In this document: positions 1 through 5,327 of the stretch, piece after piece | How positions within the stretch are numbered: position 1 is the first letter of the stretch | Layout of the letters: every line of letters starts with the position of its first letter | From: an uncultured Roseburia sp. | GTDB taxonomy: Bacteria; Bacillota; Clostridia; Lachnospirales; Lachnospiraceae | Assembly: GCA_946055175.1 (NCBI GenBank) | Contig: CAMGET010000125.1 | Coordinates: 1-5,327 of the forward strand | DNA: 5,327 nucleotides | Direction: 5' to 3' | Position numbers and translations under genes: made by a program | Notes under the pieces: generated by a model | Seen by the model: the letters and a program-made list of their open reading frames with translations, nothing else | Told to the model about the DNA's origin: nothing | Databases searched by the model: none

Positions 1-1
1 A

Positions 2-775
2 GAAGTAGAGATGAATGTTGAGGAAGAAGGAAACGGCTTTTTTATAGAACTTTGGGCAGCTGTTCCGGAGCTTTTGGAGGTTTCCGTGACGTCACCGACC
101 GGAGAGGAAATGCAGCGTGTTCCGGCGCGAGAAGGAACCACGGCTGTATATAATTTTATTTTTGAACGGACGACAGTCAGTGTGGATTACCGGATTGAAG
201 CAAAAGCAACGGGAAATCTTCTGATTTATTTTCGATTTATAAATTCCAGAAAAGGAATCTGGAGAGTGCGCGTATATCCGAGAAATATTGTAAGCGGTGT
301 CTATCATATGTGGCTTCCTTTGCAGCAGTTTACTAAGGGAGATGTCTTTTTCCTGCGTTCGAATCCGGATACGACGCTTACGATTCCGGCTTCTGCATCA
401 CAGGTGATTTCGGTAGGCGCATATAATGCAGCAAACAGGAGCCTGTATGCGGATTCCAGCAGAGGGTACTCTACGACTGGCGTGGTAAAACCGGATTTTG
501 TGGCTCCCGGAGTAAATGTTTACGGTCCCAATCAACGCGGAAATTATATCAGGCAGACCGGAACCAGCGTGTCAGCTGCTATTGCGGCAGGTGCGGTGGC
601 GCAGGTGATGCAGTGGGCGATTGTAGAACGGAATGCACCGGCGATTTCTAATGCAGGAATTAAAAATATGCTGATTCGCGGAACAACCAAACCGGCACCG
701 TTTGACTTCCCGAATACCGGATGGGGGTATGGGGCGCTAAATGTGTATCAATCTTTTGACCTGTTAAGAAGATAA
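2..775 (+). CDS. S8-family (subtilisin-like, Csp-type) serine peptidase, C-terminal part
   Basis: The reading frame is open from base 2, so the true start and the Asp and His catalytic residues lie upstream of the window. An in-frame ATG at 11 is only an internal Met. Numbering from that Met, residues 1 to about 122 are beta-rich and non-protease-like. They fit the jellyroll domain inserted into the subtilase fold of clostridial Csp proteases. Subtilase sequence resumes around residue 124 (TIPASASQVISVGAYN). KPDFVAPGVNVYG follows, then GTSVSAA at 184-190, with the catalytic serine at S186 (codon 566-568). The C-terminal segment NTGWGYGALNVYQSF is typical of the family. Family members are peptidases; C. 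difficile CspB activates the spore cortex hydrolase SleC, whereas CspA and CspC are inactive homologues. This copy keeps its serine, so it may be active. Lachnospiraceae carry many such paralogues, so a germination role is not assured. No terminator is visible downstream. Confidence 0.9.
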   Translation, partial: EVEMNVEEEGNGFFIELWAAVPELLEVSVTSPTGEEMQRVPAREGTTAVYNFIFERTTVSVDYRIEAKATGNLLIYFRFINSRKGIWRVRVYPRNIVSGVYHMWLPLQQFTKGDVFFLRSNPDTTLTIPASASQVISVGAYNAANRSLYADSSRGYSTTGVVKPDFVAPGVNVYGPNQRGNYIRQTGTSVSAAIAAGAVAQVMQWAIVERNAPAISNAGIKNMLIRGTTKPAPFDFPNTGWGYGALNVYQSFDLLRR

Positions 776-799
776 ACATCATTTAGCACAATTTGCATC

Positions 800-828
800 T
801 AGAAATTTTTTATCTAAGGGAGTATAAT
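800..828 (+). promoter_or_regulatory. Probable sigma-A promoter for the DUF1846 gene
   Basis: A perfect TATAAT lies at 823-828. It is preceded, with a 17-base spacer, by TAGAAA at 800-805, which matches TTGACA at 4 of 6 positions. Initiation would fall near 835, giving a leader of about 43 bases before the ATG at 878. A start there would also deprive the GTG at 839 of any ribosome binding site. The spacing is ideal but the -35 box is only moderate and the region is AT-rich. Confidence 0.55.
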
Positions 829-865
829 CAGATGGTTAGTGTTTAAAGTCACAAATGAGAGATTT

Positions 866-872
866 AAGGGGA
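866..872 (+). promoter_or_regulatory. Ribosome binding site that fixes the DUF1846 start
   Basis: AAGGGGA sits five bases before the ATG at 878. The frame stays open upstream to a GTG at 839, but that codon has no Shine-Dalgarno sequence at a usable distance. The nearest, AAGGGAG at 816-822, is 16 bases away. The 878 start is therefore preferred. Confidence 0.75.
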
Positions 873-877
873 ACGTT

Positions 878-2356
878 ATGAAAATCGGATTTGATAATGA
901 AAAGTACTTAAAGATTCAGTCGGAGCATATTCGCGAGCGTATCAATCAGTTTGGTGATAAGCTATATCTGGAATTTGGCGGAAAACTGTTTGATGATTAT
1001 CATGCATCACGTGTATTGCCGGGATTTGCACCGGACAGCAAATTGCAGATGCTGTTACAGTTGTCTGATATGGCAGAGATTGTGATTGTCATCAGTGCGG
1101 CAGACATTGAAAAGAATAAGGTACGCGGAGACCTCGGTATTACCTATGATGTGGATGTCATGCGTCTGATTGAAGAGTTTGAGAAAAAAGGTCTTTATGT
1201 AGGAAGTGTCTGCATTACCCAGTATAGTGGACAGCTTGCTGCTGACCAGTTTAAGGCTCGTCTGGAAAAAGAAAACCGTAAGGTATACATTCATTATGTA
1301 ATTCCGGGTTATCCTGCCAATGTTCCGCTCATTGTCAGTGAAAACGGATATGGCAGGAACGAATATATTGAAACAACAAGACCACTTGTAGTCATTACGG
1401 CACCGGGACCGGGAAGCGGAAAAATGGCGACCTGTATGTCGCAGCTTTACCATGAAAACTTGCGTGGTGTAAAAGCAGGATATGCAAAGTTTGAGACCTT
1501 CCCAATCTGGAACATTCCGTTAAAACATCCGGTGAATCTGGCATATGAGGCTGCTACCGCAGACTTAGATGATGTCAATATGATTGACCCGTTCCATCTG
1601 GAAGCTTACGGTGAGACTACCGTTAATTATAATCGTGATATCGAAATCTATCCGGTGTTAAATGCGATTTTTGAAGGAATTTACGGAGAAAATACCTATT
1701 ATAAATCCCCAACCGATATGGGTGTCAATATGGCAGGAAACTGTATCACAGATGACGAAGCCTGCTGCGAAGCCTCAAAAATGGAGATTATCAGACGCTA
1801 TTATACCGCTTTAAACCGCACCGCAAAGGGGGAAAATACAGAAAACGAAGTATATAAGATTGAACTGTTGATGAAGCAGGCGAAGATTACGACAGACGAT
1901 CGTAAGGTAACGGTTGCTGCAAAACGCCGTTCGGAGGAACTGGGAATTCCAACGGCAGCCATCGAGCTTGCTGACGGAACCATTATTACTTCTAAGACAA
2001 CGGATTTCCTTGGAGCATCTGCAGCACTGATTTTAAATGCAGTGAAATATCTGGCGGGTATTGACCATGATGAGAAGTTAATCAGTCCGGAAGCGATTGA
2101 ACCGATTCAGGATTTGAAGGTACGTTTCTTAGGCGGAAAGAATCCGAGACTGCATACAGATGAGGCTTTGATTGCCTTGACTTTAGCAGGAGCCACGAAT
2201 CCGAATGCAAAAAATGCACTGGAACAGCTTCCGAAACTAAGGGGCTGCCAGGTGCACACCTCCGTGATGCTGTCTGAGGTAGATACAAAAATTTTTAAGA
2301 AATTGGGCATAGATTTAACCAGTGAGCCGGTAAGACAGGGCGTAAAGCTTTACTAA
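878..2356 (+). CDS. DUF1846 domain-containing protein
   Basis: This is a 492-aa protein spanning the usual full length of the DUF1846 family (about 490-505 aa). It starts MKIGFDNEKYLKIQSEHI, a typical family N-terminus. Visible segments include a hydrophobic strand MAEIVIVISAADI near 65-77 and RGDLGITYDVDV near 83-94. A glycine-rich APGPGSGK lies at 175-182 and LGGKNPRLHTDE at 418-429. The C-terminal block CQVHTSVMLSEVD is at 457-469. There is no signal peptide or membrane segment, so it should be cytoplasmic. A crystal structure exists for a pneumococcal homologue, but to my knowledge no reaction has been assigned. The glycine-rich loop suggests nucleotide or phosphate binding, although it lacks the Ser/Thr that ends a classical Walker A motif. 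The gene has its own likely promoter and is separated by about 100 bases from the protease and 67 from the deacetylase, so it is probably a single-gene unit. Family assignment is firm; function is unknown. Confidence 0.93.
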   Translation: MKIGFDNEKYLKIQSEHIRERINQFGDKLYLEFGGKLFDDYHASRVLPGFAPDSKLQMLLQLSDMAEIVIVISAADIEKNKVRGDLGITYDVDVMRLIEEFEKKGLYVGSVCITQYSGQLAADQFKARLEKENRKVYIHYVIPGYPANVPLIVSENGYGRNEYIETTRPLVVITAPGPGSGKMATCMSQLYHENLRGVKAGYAKFETFPIWNIPLKHPVNLAYEAATADLDDVNMIDPFHLEAYGETTVNYNRDIEIYPVLNAIFEGIYGENTYYKSPTDMGVNMAGNCITDDEACCEASKMEIIRRYYTALNRTAKGENTENEVYKIELLMKQAKITTDDRKVTVAAKRRSEELGIPTAAIELADGTIITSKTTDFLGASAALILNAVKYLAGIDHDEKLISPEAIEPIQDLKVRFLGGKNPRLHTDEALIALTLAGATNPNAKNALEQLPKLRGCQVHTSVMLSEVDTKIFKKLGIDLTSEPVRQGVKLY

Positions 2357-2366
2357 GGAAGAACCG

Positions 2367-2394
2367 GCATAATCTTTTCGAATCTGCATAAAAT
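2367..2394 (+). promoter_or_regulatory. Possible sigma-E-like (sporulation) promoter before the deacetylase gene
   Basis: CATAAAAT at 2387-2394 differs from the sigma-E -10 consensus CATACAHT at one position. GCATAAT at 2367-2373 differs from the -35 consensus KMATATT at one position. The spacer is 13 bases, one shorter than the usual 14-15. Initiation would fall near 2401, about 23 bases before the ATG. The gap is AT-rich, so chance matches are likely. No better sigma-A promoter was seen in this gap: CATAAA at 2387-2392 has only a 3-of-6 -35 partner. Confidence 0.25.
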
Positions 2395-2411
2395 GAATAA
2401 AAGCATTTCAT

Positions 2412-2416
2412 AAAGG
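2412..2416 (+). promoter_or_regulatory. Ribosome binding site that fixes the deacetylase start
   Basis: AAAGG lies seven bases before the ATG at 2424. An in-frame TTG at 2418 would add two residues but sits one base from the AAAGG, too close to be used. Translation is therefore placed at 2424. Confidence 0.65.
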
Positions 2417-2423
2417 TTTGACT

Positions 2424-3095
2424 ATGCAGAAAAAAAAGCTTGTTATTCGGTTATGTATCGTAGTCATCGCATTCATGACAATCTGTTTGTCAGATGTGAT
2501 CAAAATAAAATATGAATCAGTAAGTGCGTCTTCTGCTGAAAAAAAGAAGGTTGCAATTACGTTTGATGACGGACCGAATCCGGATTATACGCCGGATTTG
2601 TTAAAGGGACTAAAGGAACGTGGAGTAAGCGCCACGTTCTTTTTATTAGGAAAAGAAGTGGAAAAATATCCGGAGTTGGTGGAGCAGATGCATGCGGAGG
2701 GACATCTGATTGGGACGCATTCCTATGAGCATGTGAATCTCTGCAACCTGACAGATGAAAAAGCGATAGAGCAGGTGGATAAAACGAATGCTTTGATTGA
2801 GAAAATCACAGGGGAGAGACCACAATTTATTCGTCCGCCATATGGATGTTGGAAGAAAAATCTGGATTATAAGACATCCATGATTGAAGTTCTCTGGGAC
2901 GTGGACCCGTTGGACTGGAAAACCGGCAACTCGGATGTGGTGGTAAGCCGTGTTCTGAAAAATGTGGAAGAGGGAGATATTATTCTGCTTCACGATGCGT
3001 CCGCATCCTCAGTGAAAGCGGCGCTATCAATTATCGACAAATTGCAGGAGGATGGGTATCTGTTTGTGACGGTGGACGAAATTGTGTTGGAGTGA
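2424..3095 (+). CDS. Polysaccharide deacetylase, NodB homology domain (carbohydrate esterase family 4)
   Basis: This 223-aa protein should remove acetyl groups from N-acetylated sugars, most likely in peptidoglycan, outside the membrane. Residues 2-9 are basic (QKKKLVIR) and 10-22 are hydrophobic, forming a signal peptide or uncleaved anchor. The catalytic domain starts near residue 41 and carries all five family motifs. TFDDG at 46-50 has D48 as likely base and D49 as metal ligand. HSYEH at 99-103 has H99 and H103 as metal ligands. RPPYG is at 137-141, DVDPLDW at 159-165, and LLHD at 188-191 with H190 as likely catalytic acid. The domain runs almost to the C-terminus with no wall-binding module. 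Size and layout resemble PdaB/PdaA-type enzymes involved in spore cortex modification, but a general peptidoglycan or chitooligosaccharide deacetylase is equally compatible. Substrate is inferred, not shown. Confidence 0.93.
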   Translation: MQKKKLVIRLCIVVIAFMTICLSDVIKIKYESVSASSAEKKKVAITFDDGPNPDYTPDLLKGLKERGVSATFFLLGKEVEKYPELVEQMHAEGHLIGTHSYEHVNLCNLTDEKAIEQVDKTNALIEKITGERPQFIRPPYGCWKKNLDYKTSMIEVLWDVDPLDWKTGNSDVVVSRVLKNVEEGDIILLHDASASSVKAALSIIDKLQEDGYLFVTVDEIVLE

Positions 3096-3099
3096 AAAG

Positions 3100-3111
3100 G
3101 AATTGCAATTC
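3100..3111. repeat. 12-bp perfect palindrome over the -35 box of the alkD-like promoter
   Basis: GAATTGCAATTC is a perfect palindrome centred on the TTGCAA hexamer (3103-3108) proposed as the -35 element. A second, non-concentric inverted pair, AGTGAA at 3091-3096 and TTCACT at 3109-3114, overlaps it. The position would suit a repressor operator, but no known operator consensus is recognised and it lacks the GC-rich stem of a terminator. Confidence 0.4.
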
Positions 3112-3131
3112 ACTGAATGATTGAGTATACT
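3103..3131 (+). promoter_or_regulatory. Probable sigma-A promoter for the alkD-like / small ORF / rarA unit
   Basis: TTGCAA at 3103-3108 (4 of 6 matches to TTGACA) and TATACT at 3126-3131 (5 of 6 matches to TATAAT) are separated by exactly 17 bases. Initiation near 3138 would leave a leader of about 26 bases before the ATG at 3165. No LexA-type box (GAAC-N4-GTTC) is seen around it, so SOS control is not indicated. Confidence 0.65.
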
Positions 3132-3164
3132 TTTTACAGAGTTAACGAAAGAAAGTGAACGTAT

Positions 3165-3848
3165 ATGGAATCCATTACCACCGAATTATTCGCCCTGCGC
3201 GACGAATCTTACCATGAATTTCATAAAAAACTGATTCCGGAGATACCGGAGGAACACATTATCGGTGTGCGTACACCGGCGCTGCGGGCCTATGCCAAAA
3301 CGCTGGCAAAGTGCCCCGATGCGTATGATTTTTTACAGGAGCTTCCGCATACTTATTATGAGGAAAACAATCTGCACGGAGCACTTCTTTCCCTGTTATA
3401 TAAGGATGTGGAAAGCTATCTTATAGAGTTGGAGAAATTTTTGCCTTACGTGGATAACTGGGCGACCTGCGACATGATGGGACCGAAGGTGTTTAAAAAG
3501 AATCTGCCCCTGGTGTATGAACATGTGAAAACATGGATTGCATCCGAAGAGACGTTTACTGTGCGTTTTGGTGTGGTGACACTGCTGGGGTATTTTTTAG
3601 ACGAGGCATTTGAACCGGAAATGTTAACGATGGCAGCGAAAATTCAGTCAGAAGAGTACTATGTGAAGATGGCGGTGGCGTGGTATTTCAGTATGGCATT
3701 GGTAAAACAGTATGATGCCACGATTCCCTATATAAAAGATGCGGTACTGGATCAATGGACACATAATAAAGCTATTCAGAAGGCTATCGAGAGCCGGCAG
3801 ATAGACAGTGAAACTAAGGCATATCTTCGGACACTTAAGGTGCAGTAA
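3165..3848 (+). CDS. AlkD-like DNA alkylation repair protein (HEAT-like repeat DNA glycosylase)
   Basis: This 227-aa, largely helical cytoplasmic protein belongs to the AlkD/AlkC-type alkylation repair family. In B. cereus AlkD, HEAT-like repeats wrap DNA and release positively charged alkylated bases such as 3- and 7-methylpurines. Recognisable features are IIGVRTPALRAYAK near 32-45, YYEENNLHGALLSLL at 64-78 and NWATCD at 98-103. W99, D103, R134 (TVRFGVV) and W173 (VAWYF) fit the order and spacing of AlkD residues W109, D113, R148 and W187 as I recall them. The offset is 10 for the first pair and 14 for the second, so the active-site set appears intact. The ATG at 3165 follows a weak site (AAAGTGA, 3152-3158) six bases upstream. 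The stop overlaps the start of the small gene downstream. Glycosylase activity is inferred; some family members act mainly in binding or repair scaffolding. Confidence 0.9.
   Translation: MESITTELFALRDESYHEFHKKLIPEIPEEHIIGVRTPALRAYAKTLAKCPDAYDFLQELPHTYYEENNLHGALLSLLYKDVESYLIELEKFLPYVDNWATCDMMGPKVFKKNLPLVYEHVKTWIASEETFTVRFGVVTLLGYFLDEAFEPEMLTMAAKIQSEEYYVKMAVAWYFSMALVKQYDATIPYIKDAVLDQWTHNKAIQKAIESRQIDSETKAYLRTLKVQ
3837..3842 (+). promoter_or_regulatory. Ribosome binding site for the 44-codon small gene
   Basis: AAGGTG lies five bases before the ATG at 3848, inside the last codons of the alkD-like gene. It is stronger than the site of the alkD-like gene itself and is the main support for translation of the small gene. 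Coupled termination and re-initiation through the TAATG overlap is also possible. Confidence 0.55.
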
Positions 3849-3982
3849 TGACGGCTATAACTTATAATAATACTGCGTTATTCATAATGACAGTAAAAGG
3901 CATGGAAACACTGGTTTTTTCAAGCAGAATGGCAAAAAAATATTTTCCACTTGTAAAGAAACAGGGTTACGATATAAGATAA
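3848..3982 (+). CDS. Small basic protein of unknown function, 44 aa
   Basis: I do not recognise this protein. Its ATG shares one base with the stop of the alkD-like gene (TAATG), a good ribosome binding site precedes it by five bases, and its TAA ends 14 bases before the rarA ATG. It therefore fills nearly all of a gap that would otherwise be 148 bases of unexplained DNA. It begins MTAITYNNTALFIM, continues TVKGMETLVFSSRMAK and ends KYFPLVKKQGYDIR. Seven Lys/Arg against two Asp/Glu give a net charge of about +5. The pattern suggests two short beta strands (about 9-16 and 20-25) around a KGM turn, then a basic amphipathic helix (about 26-39). It lacks a convincing membrane segment or signal peptide. 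The layout implies co-transcription with two DNA-maintenance genes; nucleic-acid binding is a guess from charge only. Internal Met codons at 14, 19 and 28 are less well supported starts. Confidence 0.6.
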   Translation: MTAITYNNTALFIMTVKGMETLVFSSRMAKKYFPLVKKQGYDIR

Positions 3983-3996
3983 AGGCAGGTTTTATC

Positions 3997-5316
3997 ATGG
4001 ATTTATTTGAATATATGAGAGAACAGAATCAGGAAAAAGAAGCGCCGTTAGCATCAAGACTTCGTCCGACAAGCCTCGATGAGGTGGTGGGACAGCAGCA
4101 CATCATTGGAAAGGATAAGCTGTTGTATCGTGCGATTAAAGCGGACAAGTTAAGCTCGATTATTCTTTACGGACCTCCGGGAACCGGAAAAACGACCCTT
4201 GCGAAGGTGATTGCCAATACCACCAGCGCAGCGTTTTTGCAGATTAATGCCACCTCAGCCGGGAAAAAGGATATGGAGGAAGTTATCGAACAAGCCAAGA
4301 ACAATCAGGGCATGTATGGGAAGAAAACCATTCTTTTTATCGATGAAATTCACCGTTTTAACAAGGGGCAGCAGGATTATCTGCTTCCATTTGTAGAAGA
4401 CGGCACCATTATCTTAATCGGTGCCACCACGGAGAATCCTTACTTTGAGGTCAACGGAGCGCTTTTATCCCGTTCCGTTATCTTTGAACTGCATAACCTT
4501 TCCAAGGAAGATATCAAAACTTTGATTTTACGGGCGGTAAATGATAAAGAAAAAGGAATGGGAGCCTACAACGCAGTCATTGATGAGGATGCCCTAGAGT
4601 TTTTGGCGGATGTGGCAAACGGGGATGCCAGAGCTGCATTGACGGCCATTGAACTGGGTATCTTAACGACAGAGCGTGCAGAAGATGGAAAGATTCATAT
4701 TACTTTAGATGTGGCAAGCGAATGTATCCAGAAGCGCGTGGTTCGTTATGATAAATCCGGAGATAATCATTACGATACCGTTTCTGCTTTTATCAAAAGC
4801 ATGCGGGGTTCCGACCCGGACGCAGCGGTTTATTATCTGGCAAGGATGCTGTATGCGGGAGAGGATATTAAATTTATTGCGCGAAGAATTATGATTTGTG
4901 CCGCAGAGGATGTCAGCAATGCAGATCCAATGGCACTTGTGGTAGCCACAGCCGCTTCCCAGGCAGTAGAGCGGATAGGGATGCCGGAAGCACAAATTAT
5001 TCTGGCACAGGCAGTGACCTATGTGGCAAGCGCACCAAAAAGTAATTCTGCGGTATGCGCGATTACCGATGCTATGGAAACCGTAAAAAATACCATGACA
5101 GCACCGGTGCCGGGACATTTGCAGGACGCACATTATAAGAGTGCCGGAAAGCTTGGACACGGCGAAGGATACAAATACGCCCACGATTATCCAAAGCATT
5201 ATGTGAAGCAGCAATATCTGCCGGACGGGCTGACAGACAAGGTCTTTTACCGGCCGTCTGAAAACGGATATGAAAAGCAGATTCGAGCATATTTTAAAGA
5301 CATAAAGGGTGAATAA
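3997..5316 (+). CDS. rarA: Replication-associated recombination protein A, AAA+ ATPase (RarA/MgsA)
   Basis: This 439-aa cytoplasmic protein is full length for bacterial RarA, relative of eukaryotic WRNIP1/Mgs1 and of clamp-loader subunits. It acts as a tetrameric ATPase at stalled replication forks and single-stranded DNA ends. PLASRLRPTSLDEVVGQQHI at 17-36 is the hallmark N-terminus. Walker A is GPPGTGKTT at 59-67 (K65) and Walker B is ILFIDE at 112-117 (D116, E117), followed by IHRFNKGQQD. Sensor 1 is GATTEN at 142-147, the arginine finger is R159 in GALLSR, and sensor 2 is GDARAALTAIE at 209-219 (R212). The helical tetramerisation region follows, with YDKSGDNHYDTVSAFIKSMR at 251-270 and GSDPDAAVYYLARML after it. 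The conserved C-terminus includes the KYAHDYP block at 393-399. AGG at 3987-3989 lies seven bases before the ATG. No key residue is missing. It is probably transcribed with the two genes upstream and with the gene beginning at 5318. Confidence 0.97.
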   Translation: MDLFEYMREQNQEKEAPLASRLRPTSLDEVVGQQHIIGKDKLLYRAIKADKLSSIILYGPPGTGKTTLAKVIANTTSAAFLQINATSAGKKDMEEVIEQAKNNQGMYGKKTILFIDEIHRFNKGQQDYLLPFVEDGTIILIGATTENPYFEVNGALLSRSVIFELHNLSKEDIKTLILRAVNDKEKGMGAYNAVIDEDALEFLADVANGDARAALTAIELGILTTERAEDGKIHITLDVASECIQKRVVRYDKSGDNHYDTVSAFIKSMRGSDPDAAVYYLARMLYAGEDIKFIARRIMICAAEDVSNADPMALVVATAASQAVERIGMPEAQIILAQAVTYVASAPKSNSAVCAITDAMETVKNTMTAPVPGHLQDAHYKSAGKLGHGEGYKYAHDYPKHYVKQQYLPDGLTDKVFYRPSENGYEKQIRAYFKDIKGE

Positions 5317-5317
5317 T

Positions 5318-5327
5318 ATGAGAACCG
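5318..5327 (+). CDS. Start of a downstream gene (first three codons only)
   Basis: An ATG one base after the rarA stop begins Met-Arg-Thr and runs off the window. AAAGGGTG at 5304-5311 lies six bases upstream, inside the end of rarA, and makes a strong ribosome binding site. The tight spacing suggests co-transcription with rarA. The product cannot be judged from ten bases. Confidence 0.55.

Noticed and set aside
816..846. A mini-ORF (ATG at 832, four codons, stop at 844-846) with AAGGGAG nine bases upstream, resembling a leader peptide.
   Set aside because: Four codons carry no coding evidence, and the AAGGGAG overlaps the promoter spacer, upstream of the likely transcription start.
839..877. 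A GTG start that would lengthen the DUF1846 protein by 13 residues.
   Set aside because: It has no ribosome binding site at a workable distance and lies almost at the predicted transcription start. The ATG at 878 has AAGGGGA five bases upstream and gives the usual family N-terminus.
1055..1453. A 132-codon minus-strand open frame opposite the DUF1846 gene.
   Set aside because: It lies wholly within a well-supported gene on the other strand, has no recognisable domain and is rich in Cys, His and Ser as expected of a shadow frame.
2391..2412. A short inverted pair (ATGAA / TTCAT) before the deacetylase gene, considered as a hairpin or operator.
   Set aside because: The arms are only five AT-rich bases and do not exceed chance expectation for this composition.
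3155..3170. GAACGTATATGG near the alkD-like start, considered as a LexA/SOS box.
   Set aside because: The right half does not match GTTC, so the required GAAC-N4-GTTC symmetry is missing.
3863..3868. A perfect TATAAT within the small gene that could serve as a separate rarA promoter.
   Set aside because: No -35 element is present at 16-18 bases. The best candidate hexamers match at about 2 of 6 positions, and the stretch is AT-rich.
4705..5214. A 169-codon minus-strand open frame opposite rarA.
   Set aside because: It is the antisense shadow of conserved RarA sequence. Its unusually high Cys, His and Ile content is an artefact of the opposite strand's codons.

Overview
The window looks like a chromosomal segment of a Gram-positive anaerobe of the Clostridia, most likely Lachnospiraceae or a close relative. 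This rests on a Csp-type subtilase, a DUF1846 protein, mid-40s %GC judged by eye, purine-rich AAGG-type ribosome binding sites, and protein sequences that read like that family. No search was run, so the placement is an inference. All genes lie on the + strand, coding is dense, and no gene-free stretch exceeds about 110 bases. I see no mobile element, tRNA, rRNA or CRISPR array.

Layout. (1) Positions 2-775 hold the C-terminal part of an S8-family (subtilisin-like, Csp-type) serine protease whose start lies upstream of the window. (2) A likely sigma-A promoter (800-828) leads into a 492-aa DUF1846 protein of unknown biochemical function (878-2356). (3) A small membrane-anchored or secreted NodB-type polysaccharide deacetylase follows (2424-3095), possibly with a sporulation-type promoter in front. 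(4) A second convincing promoter (3103-3131), with a 12-bp perfect palindrome over its -35 box, starts a run of tightly packed genes. These are an AlkD-like DNA alkylation repair protein (3165-3848), an unrecognised 44-codon small gene that shares one base with it (3848-3982), and the AAA+ ATPase RarA (3997-5316). The first 10 bases of another gene follow at 5318.

How the genes relate. The last group reads as a genome-maintenance operon: removal of alkylated bases plus handling of stalled replication forks, with an uncharacterised basic 44-aa protein encoded between the two. The first three genes do not form an obvious functional unit. The subtilase and the deacetylase would both suit spore or cell-envelope work, but that link is speculative.

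Most of the window is ordinary core-genome content. The observation most worth following is the small gene at 3848-3982, which has a good ribosome binding site and fills almost the whole gap between alkD-like and rarA. No convincing intrinsic terminator was found in any gap, so read-through between units is possible.
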